A stretch of DNA of 64,000 nucleotides from JAXDLW01 sp050998755 (GTDB taxonomy: Bacteria > Chloroflexota > Dormibacteria > DASZGP01): positions 17,128-81,127 of the forward strand of contig JBPCPW010000045.1 in assembly GCA_050998755.1 (NCBI GenBank), read 5' to 3'. The position numbers and the translations under genes were made by a program. Below, piece after piece: positions 1-7,779 of the stretch; the first letter of the stretch is position 1, and every line of letters begins with the position of its first letter. Under the pieces are notes generated by a model that was given only the letters and a program-made list of their open reading frames with translations, ran no database searches and had not been told where the DNA came from.

Positions 1-31
1 CGTCGCTGGCTCTCGAGGCCCCGGACCTCTA

Positions 32-569
32 GCCTGTACAGATTCCGAGATAAGGCGACAGCGAAGACGCCACAGCCGGGGCCCTGACGCCCCTGGCGCA
101 ACCCCGGCGGCGGACGGGGCTGACCCGCGCAACTGCCGCTTGCAGCGGCGGAATTTCACGGCCCCTCGACTCTGCGCTCGCCTGCGATCGTCATGCCTCC
201 TGGGGAGCCACTCGCGTGCTCGAGACGCCGCACCGGGGGATTGGCGCCAGGGACGCCACCCCGGCTACCGGCATGGTCGTCGCTCTCTCCGTACCCCGAA
301 TCGCTGCGGTAATCAAGCAGATGCGGCCGTTAGGTCTCAACGGGGGCGGGTGGCGCCGCGGGGGCGTTGTGCCTGGTTGCGTGCGAAGCGATCCAGCCGG
401 GCTTGCACGGCTGACACCTCGCAGGGATCGCTGAGGTCGAGGCCGGGAACGTCACGAACTTAAAGTCAGAGAGGCGCAGCCACCCGGCCGTCAAGCCAGG
501 TGCAACGCACCCGTGGCGTCAGGCCCCGCCGTGCGCCCTACCTGTCGCGTCATCTTGGAGGCAGTTCAC
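32..569 (+). mobile_element. MITE-like element, copy 1
   Basis: A 538-bp stretch repeated in the same orientation at 37897-38438; most positions match, with scattered substitutions and small indels. The ends are imperfect inverted repeats: bases 45-61 read CCGAGATAAGGCGACAG, and the reverse complement of 542-558 reads CCAAGATGACGCGACAG. Both sides carry CTAG (29-32 and 569-572), as expected for insertion at TA within CTAG with a TA duplication, a habit known for IS630/Tc1-mariner elements. No conserved protein: the best shared 72-codon frame is shifted between the copies by compensating indels. Many internal hairpins exist (for example GCCGC/GCGGC near 134-152). A structured RNA is the alternative reading. 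Confidence 0.75.
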
Positions 570-582
570 TAGCCCGTAGACT
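555..582 (+). promoter_or_regulatory. Promoter of the small SH3-like gene
   Basis: TTGGAG (555-560), 16 bases, then TAGACT (577-582), six bases before the ATG at 589, so the transcript would be leaderless. The -35 box lies in the right end of the MITE-like element; the -10 lies outside it. Confidence 0.5.
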
Positions 583-588
583 CGACGC

Positions 589-852
589 ATGCCCCAGTTC
601 GAGAGCGTTGAAGGCCTCCGCCGCGTCGGCCCGGGCCAGACGGCGACGCTGATCCCATCCTGGAACACGGGGTTCCCGCTGTCGGCCGAGCCGCGCGACG
701 ACGCCGAGAGGGTGGGCCTGGTACGCCCGGGTCAGAAGCTGAAGGTCCTGGCCGAGAGCGCCGGGTTGCTGCGGGTGCAGCAGGAGGCCGAGGGCCTGGA
801 GGGCTGGATCCCGGCCCACGTGGTCACCGCCTGGCCCGATCCCTACGCCTGA
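589..852 (+). CDS. Small SH3-like hypothetical protein
   Basis: An 87-residue protein with no signal peptide or membrane segment. Residues about 44-80 (VRPGQKLKVLAE...LEGWIPAHVV) resemble a bacterial SH3-like barrel, ending in the typical GWIPA-type strand. Function unknown. The start is set by a TAGACT -10 box six bases upstream. Its 3' end overlaps the convergent acyltransferase gene by 29 bases. It sits directly beside the MITE-like element, whose end may supply its -35 region. Confidence 0.65.
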   Translation: MPQFESVEGLRRVGPGQTATLIPSWNTGFPLSAEPRDDAERVGLVRPGQKLKVLAESAGLLRVQQEAEGLEGWIPAHVVTAWPDPYA

Positions 853-1375
853 GCGCATTCATCCCCGATAGGGCGACGGGCACCACGGGGACCTGGTTGT
901 CCACGGCGAAATGGGCGAATCCGGTGTGGAACGGCTCTGGCGTTCCCTCGCCAGCGCCGTAGTGGCCCTCTGGGAAGAGCGCGACCGCACCTCCGCGCTG
1001 GAGACAGAGGTCGACGTAGTGATAGAGCGTGCGGTCGCCGTGCTGGTGGGGGTCGACGGCGATATAGCCGCCGACCAGGCGGACGATCCGCCGTTGCAGC
1101 CTGTGACGGACCATCCCCTCCGGGTTACCCAGGAAGTGGATCTTGGGTTCGTTGGGAAATGCCAGGACGAGCGCGAAAGGGTCAAGCCAGTTCAGGTGAT
1201 TGGCGACGACCACGAAGGCCGTGTTCCGGGGAACGTGGTGACCTCCTTCGATCCGCCACCTGAACGTCATCCGGAGTAACGGCTCCACAATAAAGCGCAA
1301 AGCGCGGAAGGCGAGGGTTGCCCGGCGTTGGACAGGCAGGAGGTCGGCGGGAGGCAGCGCCGGTGCCAAGCTCAA
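824..1375 (-). CDS. Lysophospholipid acyltransferase, PlsC-like, short
   Basis: A 183-residue protein of the PlsC/AGPAT family, which transfers an acyl chain to lysophosphatidate or a related acceptor at the membrane. It shows the acyltransferase HX4D motif (H60 to D65 in NHLNWLD) and FPEG (134-137). The TTG start overlaps the stop of the upstream hydrolase (TTGA), suggesting one operon. After the VPVVPVALSG strand it ends within about 15 residues, whereas family members usually run some 50-70 residues further, so the C-terminus looks truncated. It overlaps the convergent gene at 589-852. Confidence 0.8.
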   Translation of the reverse strand: MSLAPALPPADLLPVQRRATLAFRALRFIVEPLLRMTFRWRIEGGHHVPRNTAFVVVANHLNWLDPFALVLAFPNEPKIHFLGNPEGMVRHRLQRRIVRLVGGYIAVDPHQHGDRTLYHYVDLCLQRGGAVALFPEGHYGAGEGTPEPFHTGFAHFAVDNQVPVVPVALSGMNALRRRDRARR

Positions 1376-2211
1376 GTCGCGACGGGTGCCTCCTGGCTCG
1401 CCGCTGGGGCCGGCCAGCCGCGCGCCATGGCGGCGTTGAGGAAGTGCTGGGTGATCAGGTCCTGGATCTCCGGCGCGTCCACGTCGATGCTCATCCCGTG
1501 GCCGCTGCGGTCGAAGTACCGGACCGTTGCCGATTCGCCGATGGCTGCCCCGATCGTCGCGGCGTTTCCGTGGGGAACGGTGCCATCGCGCCGGCCGTGA
1601 AGGATCAGCGCCGGCTGCTTGATCTCCGGTAGCAGGCGGCGCGTGTCGGTGTACAGGCTGACGAGGTCGTTCAAAGACTTCATGGCCCGTTTGTTGTAGC
1701 TGCGCAGCCGGCTGACGGCGTCGCGGTTCCACAGGTCGACATCGTCGCGGTCGGGATAGTGCCAGCGAATCACCCGGCGACCGAGCCGGATCTGGGTCTC
1801 GGCCACCCGGCCGAGGGAAACCAGCGCGGCGCACGTCGCGACCGCGGTGACGTCAGGGTTGCGGGCTGCCAGGGCCAGGCTGATCGTGCCGCCCATCGAC
1901 TGCCCGGCGCAGAAGACCATGCGGGACTCCTTTTTGAGCGCCTCGAGCTGCGCCTGGGCGCTCTCCACCCAGTCGCGCCAGCTGGTCTTCTCGAGGTCCT
2001 CGGGGGTGCTCCCGTGCCCCGCGAGCAGCGCGCCGTTGACGTGGAACCCCGCTGCGGCGAGGTGCTCGCCGAGGTCACGCATCTCCGGCGGGGTCCCGCA
2101 GAAGCCGTGGATGAGCAGCACACCGAGCTCCCCCGACCCCAGCTCGAAGGGCTCCAGGTCGCCGGGTTGGGGCGGGAAACTCCACGTGCCGACGTCGTTG
2201 TTTCGCGCCAT
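1372..2211 (-). CDS. Alpha/beta hydrolase (carboxylesterase/monoacylglycerol lipase-like)
   Basis: A 279-residue serine hydrolase. The nucleophile elbow is GQSMGG (S105); the likely acid is D209 in HGRRDGTVP and the base H238 in RSGHGM, the normal alpha/beta-hydrolase triad order. HGFCGTP near residue 35 is the oxyanion-hole loop. It is cytoplasmic (no signal peptide). The substrate is unknown; pairing with a PlsC-like acyltransferase in a two-gene operon suggests lipid or glyceride turnover (inference). The ATG at 2211 is chosen over 2253 because a TAGCAT -10 box lies seven bases upstream, in the 25-bp gap to divergent trpD. Confidence 0.88.
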   Translation of the reverse strand: MARNNDVGTWSFPPQPGDLEPFELGSGELGVLLIHGFCGTPPEMRDLGEHLAAAGFHVNGALLAGHGSTPEDLEKTSWRDWVESAQAQLEALKKESRMVFCAGQSMGGTISLALAARNPDVTAVATCAALVSLGRVAETQIRLGRRVIRWHYPDRDDVDLWNRDAVSRLRSYNKRAMKSLNDLVSLYTDTRRLLPEIKQPALILHGRRDGTVPHGNAATIGAAIGESATVRYFDRSGHGMSIDVDAPEIQDLITQHFLNAAMARGWPAPAASQEAPVAT

Positions 2212-2218
2212 TGGACCG

Positions 2219-2228
2219 ATGCTAACCT
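2219..2228. promoter_or_regulatory. Overlapping divergent leaderless promoters
   Basis: On the minus strand TAGCAT (2224-2219) lies 7 bases before the hydrolase ATG at 2211. On the plus strand TAACCT (2223-2228) lies 8 bases before the trpD ATG at 2237. The two -10 boxes share 2223-2224, so only one polymerase could open the site at a time. Confidence 0.5.
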
Positions 2229-2236
2229 TGCCAGCC

Positions 2237-3262
2237 ATGATCCGGGAGGCCATCCATGACCTCGTCGCCGGTCATGACCTTGATCGGTCCCGTGCCCGCG
2301 CTGCCATGGACGACATCATGAGCGGCGAGGCCACCGAGTCCCAGGTTGCCGGATTCCTGGTGGGGCTTCGGATGAAGGGGGAGACCGTCGAGGAGTTGGT
2401 CGGATTGGTGGAGTCGATGTACAACCACGCCACCACCATCAGTGCCCCTGAAGGCGCCGTCGACACATGCGGGACGGGCGGAGACGGCTCCGGTACATTC
2501 AACATCTCGACTGCTGCCGCCCTGGTCATGCGCGGCGCCGGGGCGGTGGTCGCAAAACATGGCAACCGCGCATCCAGCAGCGCCTGCGGAAGCGCCGACG
2601 TGCTCGAGGCCCTGGGGGTTGCCGTCACGCTACCGCCCGCCGCGGCGGAGGAATGCCTCAAGCGTGCCGGCATCGCGTTTCTTTTCGCGCCCAACTTCCA
2701 CCCATCGATGCGCCACGCGTCCGTCACGCGCCGGGAGATCGGCGTGCGCACCGTCTTCAACCTGATCGGTCCACTGGCCAACCCCGCGCGGGTGCGCCGT
2801 CAATCGGTTGGGGTCGGCAGCCCCGAGGCCACCGAGAAGATGGCCCAGGTGCTGGCTGCGCTGGGACACGAACGCGCCCTGGTCTTCCACGGCGCCGGCG
2901 GCCTGGATGAACTCAGCACCGAGGGTCCGTCAGAGGTGTTCGACGTCGGCGGCGGAGTTGTCAGGAGGTTCGAGCTGGACCCTGCCGACCTCGGTTTGCA
3001 GAGAGCCGGTCGCGAGGCCATCAAGGGCGGTGACGCACAGCGCAACGCATCGATTGTCCGCGCGGTGCTGGACGGGGAGGAGGGCGCCCCACTCGACGTC
3101 GTCCTGCTCAACGCCGCCGCCGGGCTGCTGGCCGCTGGGAGGGTGGCGTCGATGGAGGAGGGGCTGGTTGCCGGGCGCGAATCGATCAGGTCGGGGGCCG
3201 CCAGGACCGCGCTGCAGGACCTGGTGACAACCTCCGTCGCGCTGGCCGGCCCCAGGGCGTGA
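2237..3262 (+). CDS. trpD: Anthranilate phosphoribosyltransferase
   Basis: A 341-residue enzyme joining anthranilate to PRPP in tryptophan synthesis. It has the PRPP-binding glycine loop DTCGTGGDGSGT starting at D76, the KHGNR motif near residue 108 and the conserved FNLIGPLANP segment. Length is normal for the family. No other trp gene is in the window, so it is an isolated trpD. The start at 2237 is chosen because a TAACCT -10 box sits 8 bases upstream and homology starts there. It overlaps the following glycosidase gene by 4 bases (GTGA), so the two are probably co-transcribed. Confidence 0.95.
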   Translation: MIREAIHDLVAGHDLDRSRARAAMDDIMSGEATESQVAGFLVGLRMKGETVEELVGLVESMYNHATTISAPEGAVDTCGTGGDGSGTFNISTAAALVMRGAGAVVAKHGNRASSSACGSADVLEALGVAVTLPPAAAEECLKRAGIAFLFAPNFHPSMRHASVTRREIGVRTVFNLIGPLANPARVRRQSVGVGSPEATEKMAQVLAALGHERALVFHGAGGLDELSTEGPSEVFDVGGGVVRRFELDPADLGLQRAGREAIKGGDAQRNASIVRAVLDGEEGAPLDVVLLNAAAGLLAAGRVASMEEGLVAGRESIRSGAARTALQDLVTTSVALAGPRA

Positions 3263-4614
3263 CCAGCACCGTCGCACACGACTTCGGCGACAACTTCCTC
3301 TGGGGCGCGGCAACCGCCGCCCACCAGGTGGAGGGCAACAACAGCAACAACGACTGGTGGCGCTGGGAGCAGCTACCGGGCAAGATCATCGATGGCAGTC
3401 GCAGCGGACTCGCATGCGACCACTACAACCGCTTCGCCGGCGACTTCGCGCAGTTGCGCTCTATGGGCCACAACGCCCACCGCCTGTCACTCGAGTGGAG
3501 CCGCATCGAGCCCACCCCGGGCGCCTTTAACGGCGCCGCCATCGATCATTATCGCGAGGTCCTCGGCACACTGCGCGGGCTCGGAATGGAGCCCATGGTC
3601 ACCCTGCACCATTTCACCAACCCGGCGTGGCTGGCGGACCTGGGTGGGTGGGAGAACGACGGGGTGGTGGAGCACTTCCGGCGCTACGCGCGCCACTGCG
3701 TTGAAGCCCTGGGTGACCTTGCCAATCTCTGGGTCACGGTCAACGAGCCCAACGTATACGCGTACCAGTGCTACACCGCCGGGATCTGGCTCCCCGAGAA
3801 GAAGGACTTCAACGCAGGCGCTCGGGTGCTGCGAAACCTGGTCCGCGGGCACGCCGCGGCCTACCACGAGATTCGCAACTCGGCGCACAGCACGGCAGCC
3901 AGGGTCGGCGTTGCCCAGCACCTCCGTGTCTTCCAGCCGTGGCACGCGTGGTCGCCGCTTGACCGCGTTGCGGCGTGGTTTCCGCAGCGCGCCTTCAACC
4001 ACTGGTTTCTGCGCGCGTGCACCGATGGCCGGGCCGGCTTCCCGCTCGGATTCCGGGAGCGGGTGCCGGAGGCCGTCGGCACGCTCGACTTCATCGGCGT
4101 CAACTACTACAGCCGGGACATGGTCGCGTTCTCCCCGGGTGCGACAGGCGCGCTGTTCCCCCGCACCTTCCCCGCGCCCGGGCGCCCGCGGTCGGACTTC
4201 GGCATGGAGATCTACCCCGGAGGTTTCCACAGTGTCATCCGTGACAATTGGGACACGTATCACCGGCCGATCTACATCACCGAGAACGGCGTGGCGGACC
4301 GTGTGGACCAGTTCCGGCCCGGGGCCCTGATCGCGCACCTGGCCGAGGTGGCGCGGTCGCAGCGTGAGGGCATCGACATCCGGGGCTACATGCACTGGTC
4401 CTCGATGGACAACTTCGAGTGGTCCGAGGGCTACAAGATGCGCTTCGGGTTGATCGAGGTGGACTTCGAGACCCAGGAGCGCAAGCCGCGTCCCAGTGCC
4501 GCCCTGTACAGCGCGGTCATCGCCCAGAACGGGCTTGGATGGGACCACCTTGAGAAGCACTACCCCACCGGGCTGCCCTACTTCGTGGGCACGCCCGGTT
4601 CATCGTCGTCATAG
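3259..4614 (+). CDS. Glycoside hydrolase family 1 (beta-glucosidase-like)
   Basis: A 451-residue GH1 (beta/alpha)8-barrel enzyme hydrolysing beta-glycosides with retention. The acid/base is E163 in TVNEP and the nucleophile E342 in YITENG; the early FLWGAATAAHQVEG strand is the family signature. No signal peptide, so intracellular. The GTG start overlaps the trpD stop. The C-terminus ends in a short serine run and overlaps the convergent gene at 4578-5222 by 37 bases. Substrate specificity cannot be read from the sequence. Confidence 0.93.
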   Translation: MTSTVAHDFGDNFLWGAATAAHQVEGNNSNNDWWRWEQLPGKIIDGSRSGLACDHYNRFAGDFAQLRSMGHNAHRLSLEWSRIEPTPGAFNGAAIDHYREVLGTLRGLGMEPMVTLHHFTNPAWLADLGGWENDGVVEHFRRYARHCVEALGDLANLWVTVNEPNVYAYQCYTAGIWLPEKKDFNAGARVLRNLVRGHAAAYHEIRNSAHSTAARVGVAQHLRVFQPWHAWSPLDRVAAWFPQRAFNHWFLRACTDGRAGFPLGFRERVPEAVGTLDFIGVNYYSRDMVAFSPGATGALFPRTFPAPGRPRSDFGMEIYPGGFHSVIRDNWDTYHRPIYITENGVADRVDQFRPGALIAHLAEVARSQREGIDIRGYMHWSSMDNFEWSEGYKMRFGLIEVDFETQERKPRPSAALYSAVIAQNGLGWDHLEKHYPTGLPYFVGTPGSSSS

Positions 4615-5222
4615 CCCCATTCGTCCAATTCGAAAAGGCCCTCGTAGCGCTGCACAACCCCGCCCGGCAGGACGGCGATCTCCGCCCGGCTGCCGGTGGC
4701 GGGCACCACTCTTTCAACTCGAGTAATGGCATCCGAATGTTCGAGCACCCCGTACTCCTGTTCCAGGGCCTCGGGCATCAGGTCCTCAACCGGGATGTAT
4801 GCCGAGGTGATGGTTCGTCGCGGCCGCGACGATAGGTCCCAGCGCGCCAGAAGTACTGTGGTGAAGCACGCGCTGAGGTGGTCGAGTTCGACGTCAGGAC
4901 CCCAGCCCATCTCGACCTGGGTGGGTCCGTCGGGACCTTTTCGGCTGGCGATCAGACCGTTGCCGGTCACCGCCGCCTCGAGGTAATACTCCTGCGCCCA
5001 GTGGTCGACGGTGCTGATGTAGATGACATGCGTGGCGAGATCCGGCTCGAGGTGCCACTCGATATCGCAGGTCAGCGCCTCCGGCAGCGTCAGCTGGAGG
5101 TGCGAGGTGGCCAACCACCCGCCCCGCCGCCGGGCTATCGACATCGACTCGTTCCCGGCGTCCCCGCCACGGGCGTCAAGAAACGAGTAGCGGGCGTGGT
5201 GCGGCCTGAGGTCGGCTTGCAC
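4578..5222 (-). CDS. Conserved-looking hypothetical protein
   Basis: A 214-residue acidic protein without signal peptide or membrane segments; I do not recognise the family. It is rich in beta-strand-like segments (ATHVIYISTVDHWAQEYYLEA; ARWDLSSRPRRTITSAYIP), suggesting a soluble beta-rich fold, with a very acidic tail (ELDEWGYDDDEP). The GTG at 5222 is preferred over the longer frame because a near-consensus GATAAT box lies six bases upstream. It is divergent from the DUF3467 gene and convergent with the GH1 gene. Confidence 0.6.
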   Translation of the reverse strand: MQADLRPHHARYSFLDARGGDAGNESMSIARRRGGWLATSHLQLTLPEALTCDIEWHLEPDLATHVIYISTVDHWAQEYYLEAAVTGNGLIASRKGPDGPTQVEMGWGPDVELDHLSACFTTVLLARWDLSSRPRRTITSAYIPVEDLMPEALEQEYGVLEHSDAITRVERVVPATGSRAEIAVLPGGVVQRYEGLFELDEWGYDDDEPGVPTK

Positions 5223-5228
5223 GGCGCG

Positions 5229-5234
5229 ATTATC
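5229..5234 (-). promoter_or_regulatory. Minus-strand -10 box, leaderless
   Basis: Plus-strand ATTATC (5229-5234) reads GATAAT on the minus strand, six bases from the GTG start at 5222. Confidence 0.45.
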
Positions 5235-5295
5235 GGTGCCGCCCGGAGGCGGCGGGTTCCGGCATAGTTGTTCTCCCACCAGGAGGAGATCGCCA

Positions 5296-5709
5296 ATGTC
5301 CAACGATGAGGCGCCCACGCCCGACATGGAGCCCAGGGCCCAGGTCCAGGTCCAGATTCCCGACCACCGCTTCGAGGTGCTCTACAGCGACCAGGCGTTC
5401 ATCTCCCACACGGCGGTCGGCTTCACGCTGGACTTCGCCCAGCTCACCCCCCAGGTGGGGATCAGCCGGGTGGTGGCCAGGGTGGGCATGAGCGCCACCC
5501 ACCTGAAGCTGCTGGTGCGGGTGCTGGCCGAGAACCTGCAGCGCTACGAGGAGCAGTTCGGCCCGGTGGCGGTCACCGCCGAGATGCTGGCGCAGCACCA
5601 GCAGCCGGCGCACCACATAGGCTTTCAGCCGGCGCGCCGAGCCGAGGACCCCGCTCCCGGCGAGGTGCCCACGCCGCCGCAGGCCCCGGTACCCCCGGCA
5701 ATCCCCTAG
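5296..5709 (+). CDS. DUF3467 family protein
   Basis: A 137-residue protein. The core (about residues 18-98) fits DUF3467: a YSDQAFISHTAVGFTLDFAQL beta-rich start, then VVARVGMSATHLKLLVRVLAENLQRYEEQFG. Function unknown. The C-terminal 35 residues are proline/alanine-rich and look disordered. The ATG at 5296 has an AGGAGG ribosome-binding site about 8 bases upstream. The stop overlaps the trmK GTG start by one base, forming a DUF3467-trmK-RNase H operon. Confidence 0.8.
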   Translation: MSNDEAPTPDMEPRAQVQVQIPDHRFEVLYSDQAFISHTAVGFTLDFAQLTPQVGISRVVARVGMSATHLKLLVRVLAENLQRYEEQFGPVAVTAEMLAQHQQPAHHIGFQPARRAEDPAPGEVPTPPQAPVPPAIP

Positions 5710-6230
5710 TGGACTGTGACGGTCCGCGGGTGCCGCGGACGCCACGCGCGGCCCTCCCGGCCCGCCTGCAGGCGACCCTCGAGCTGGTGCCCCACGGCAT
5801 CACCTCGGTTGCCGACATCGGTAGCGGCCACGGAGCGCTGGCCGCGGCCCTGGCCGGCCGCGGAGTCCACGTGGTGGCCACCGAGAGGACCTCGGGGAGT
5901 TTCGCGAGTCTCCGACATGACCTCTGCCACCTGGGGTACGCCGGGCAGATCGACCTGCGCCTGGGAGACGGGCTCGCTGCGCTGCGCCCCGGTGAGGTCG
6001 AGGTGGTGGTCATAGCTGGCCTGGGTGGGCGGTCTGTCATGCGGATCCTGGGGCGCGCTGCCTGGCTGCCCCCGCGTTTGGTGCTGCAGCCGATGCAGGA
6101 TGCCCACCTGTTGGGGGCCTGGCTGGCCGCGCGCGGCTGGGCCTTCGAGGAGCGCCGGATGGTGCAGGGGCGGCGTTGGTACCTGGGATGGCTGGTAGAT
6201 GTCCCGGCCGCGGACCGCGCCGTCAATTGA
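5709..6230 (+). CDS. trmK: tRNA (adenine-N1)-methyltransferase, TrmK-like
   Basis: A 173-residue Rossmann methyltransferase of the TrmK (DUF633) family, which methylates N1 of A22 in tRNA. The SAM loop VADIGSGHGALA is near residue 35 and VVVIAGLGGRSVMRIL, the family's characteristic GMGG-like segment, near residue 98. The LQPMQDAHLLGAWL region also fits. It is shorter than typical members (about 225), lacking most of the C-terminal helical domain. GTG start overlapping the upstream stop; the downstream TTG overlaps its TGA. Confidence 0.8.
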   Translation: MDCDGPRVPRTPRAALPARLQATLELVPHGITSVADIGSGHGALAAALAGRGVHVVATERTSGSFASLRHDLCHLGYAGQIDLRLGDGLAALRPGEVEVVVIAGLGGRSVMRILGRAAWLPPRLVLQPMQDAHLLGAWLAARGWAFEERRMVQGRRWYLGWLVDVPAADRAVN

Positions 6231-6988
6231 GCCGGGTCATCGTCCACACCGACGGCGGCGCCCGGGGGAACCCCGGGCCCGCGGCGATCGGCGTGGTCGT
6301 CGAGATTGAGGCTGACGGCAGGCGCGAACTGGTCGCCGAGATCGGCGAGAAGATCGGCGTCGCCACCAACAACGTGGCCGAGTACCGGGCCCTGATCCGG
6401 GGGCTCCAGGAGGCCGGCCGCGCCGGCGGGACGGAGGTCAACTGCCTGCTCGACAGCCAGCTGGTGGTGGAGCAGATGAACGGGCGCTTCAAGGTGAAGC
6501 ATGAGAACGTCGTGCCCCTGCATCGCCAGGCGACCAGCCTGCGGGACAAATTCAAAAAAGTCACCTTTGATTACGTTCCGCGGGCCCAGAACGCTGCCGC
6601 CGATGCCCTGGTCAACGCCGCGCTGGACGGCAAGCTGATGGTCGCCGCGGCCGGGCGGGTGCAGGAGGAGATGGATTTCGGTGGACGGCCGGCGTCGACC
6701 GCGGTGGTTTCAGCTCGCCCCGCCGCACCCGCGGCGCCAACCATCAGCGCGACACTGGAGCTTGTCCGCCGAGCGTTCCGCGACGCCGTCGAGATACCGC
6801 GCGCCCCGCTGGCCGAGCTGAACGCGGCGCTGCCCGCCCAGTTGCGTTACGACTCCGAGCTGCAGGCCTGGCGCGAACACTGGGCGGCGGCGCTGGCCGT
6901 GGGCCGCTTCGCCCTGGCCGCCGGCCTGGTGTCGGCAGACGAGTTGCAATCCCTGGAAGCCGAGTTCTCGGACCTGCGCCCGGTCTGA
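6227..6988 (+). CDS. RNase H family protein with C-terminal extension
   Basis: A 253-residue protein. Residues 1-135 form an RNase H fold with D9 (HTDGGARGNPG), E52 (NNVAEYRAL), D76 (DSQLVV) and D126 (NAAADAL), the acidic metal site used to cut RNA in RNA:DNA hybrids. Residues about 170-253 are an extra helical domain (TLELVRRAFRDAVEI...AGLVSADELQSLEAEF) that I cannot assign. The TTG start overlaps the trmK stop (TTGA). It is the last gene before rnpB, which is convergent. Confidence 0.88.
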   Translation: MSRVIVHTDGGARGNPGPAAIGVVVEIEADGRRELVAEIGEKIGVATNNVAEYRALIRGLQEAGRAGGTEVNCLLDSQLVVEQMNGRFKVKHENVVPLHRQATSLRDKFKKVTFDYVPRAQNAAADALVNAALDGKLMVAAAGRVQEEMDFGGRPASTAVVSARPAAPAAPTISATLELVRRAFRDAVEIPRAPLAELNAALPAQLRYDSELQAWREHWAAALAVGRFALAAGLVSADELQSLEAEFSDLRPV

Positions 6989-7017
6989 CTCCCCTGCCCG
7001 GCGGCGGCAGGCGGTGC

Positions 7018-7376
7018 TGGCGAGGCTGGAAATAAGCCGAGTTCTGTACCCCCTGCGGGGTGGTGACCATCTATCTACGACGCCGGTTGCCCGGCGCCTC
7101 CAGCGACCTACCCGAGGGCTGAGCGAGCAGCCTCAACGCCCTCTTTCAGGTCTTGCTCCGAGTGGGGTTTACCTGGCCGGGCAGTCTCCTACCCGCCGGT
7201 GGGCTCTTACCTCCACCATTTCACCTTCACCGCGGCCTGCGCCGCGGCTGTGTATTTTCTGTGGCACTTTCCCTGGGCTTTCGCTCGCCGGGTGTTACCC
7301 GGCACTCTGCTCTATGGAGCTCGGACTTTCCTCGCCGGCTCGCGCCGCCGCGGTCACCTCTCCAGCCTGCCAGCTC
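7018..7376 (-). ncRNA. rnpB: RNase P RNA (bacterial type A)
   Basis: Reading the minus strand, the universally conserved GAGGAAAGTCCGGGC-like block appears as GAGGAAAGTCCGAGC (near 7320-7334). ACAGAACTCGGCTTA, the conserved 3' segment, lies at 7034-7048. The ends pair as helix P1: AGGCTGG (plus 7023-7029) against CCAGCCT (plus 7362-7368). The length of about 355 nt is normal for a type A catalytic RNA that trims tRNA 5' ends. The exact ends are estimated. Confidence 0.95.
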
Positions 7377-7380
7377 CCGG

Positions 7381-7386
7381 AGTCTA
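7381..7386 (-). promoter_or_regulatory. Putative rnpB -10 box
   Basis: Plus-strand AGTCTA reads TAGACT on the minus strand, about 6 bases before the inferred rnpB 5' end. No clear -35. Confidence 0.4.
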
Positions 7387-7594
7387 CCGAGGTGCGGGGG
7401 GACCAGCGGCGGCGGGTCGCCGCACATAGCCGCCGAGTGGGGCGCCTGGGTGACCACAATACGGGCGAAACGAAAAATTCTCCCCACCCACACCCACCAC
7501 AGGATGTGGTGATGACGTACATGCCAGCACCTATATCTTGTGATCACGCCTAAACCTGGTGGCCGCGAAGGCCTGCCATCTTGCGGTTTACACG
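7387..7594. other. Intergenic region between rnpB and the mraZ promoter
   Basis: No coding sequence is supported. It contains short dyads (CCACA gga TGTGG near 7498-7510; GGCC gcgaa GGCC at about 7561-7573) and a TATATC hexamer near 7531 that could be a -10 box. Nothing else recognised. Confidence 0.4.
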
Positions 7595-7623
7595 TTGACA
7601 GTGGGTGCGGGGGGTGTTAGCGT
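7595..7623 (+). promoter_or_regulatory. Promoter of the dcw cluster (Pmra)
   Basis: A perfect TTGACA (7595-7600), a 17-base spacer and TAGCGT (7618-7623). This is the best -35/-10 pair in the window. It precedes mraZ by about 155 bases and would drive the whole division cluster. Confidence 0.7.
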
Positions 7624-7632
7624 CTGGCCTCG

Positions 7633-7660
7633 AAGTGGTAGCAGGTGGTGAAAAGTGGGG
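7633..7660 (+). promoter_or_regulatory. MraZ box (three direct repeats)
   Basis: Three GTGG units start at 7635, 7645 and 7655, exactly 10 bp apart (AAGTGGT, AGGTGGT, AAGTGGG). MraZ is known to bind 10-bp-spaced GTGG/TGGG direct repeats in its own promoter, so autoregulation is expected here. The repeats lie just downstream of the -10 box. Confidence 0.65.
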
Positions 7661-7779
7661 AACGACGGTCAGTCTTCTAAACGTCTTCTACCGACCGAAC
7701 AACGTCCTACCCCGACCGGGGACCCCACTTTTCCCCCTGCGACTTCATCCAACCGGGCCAAAGGCGTGGCAGTGAGCCG

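Noticed and set aside
140..463. Open frames inside the repeated element (also 38083-38301)
   Set aside because: The 72-codon frame in both copies is broken and restored by indels, so the middle is read in different frames; no ribosome-binding site; not conserved as protein.
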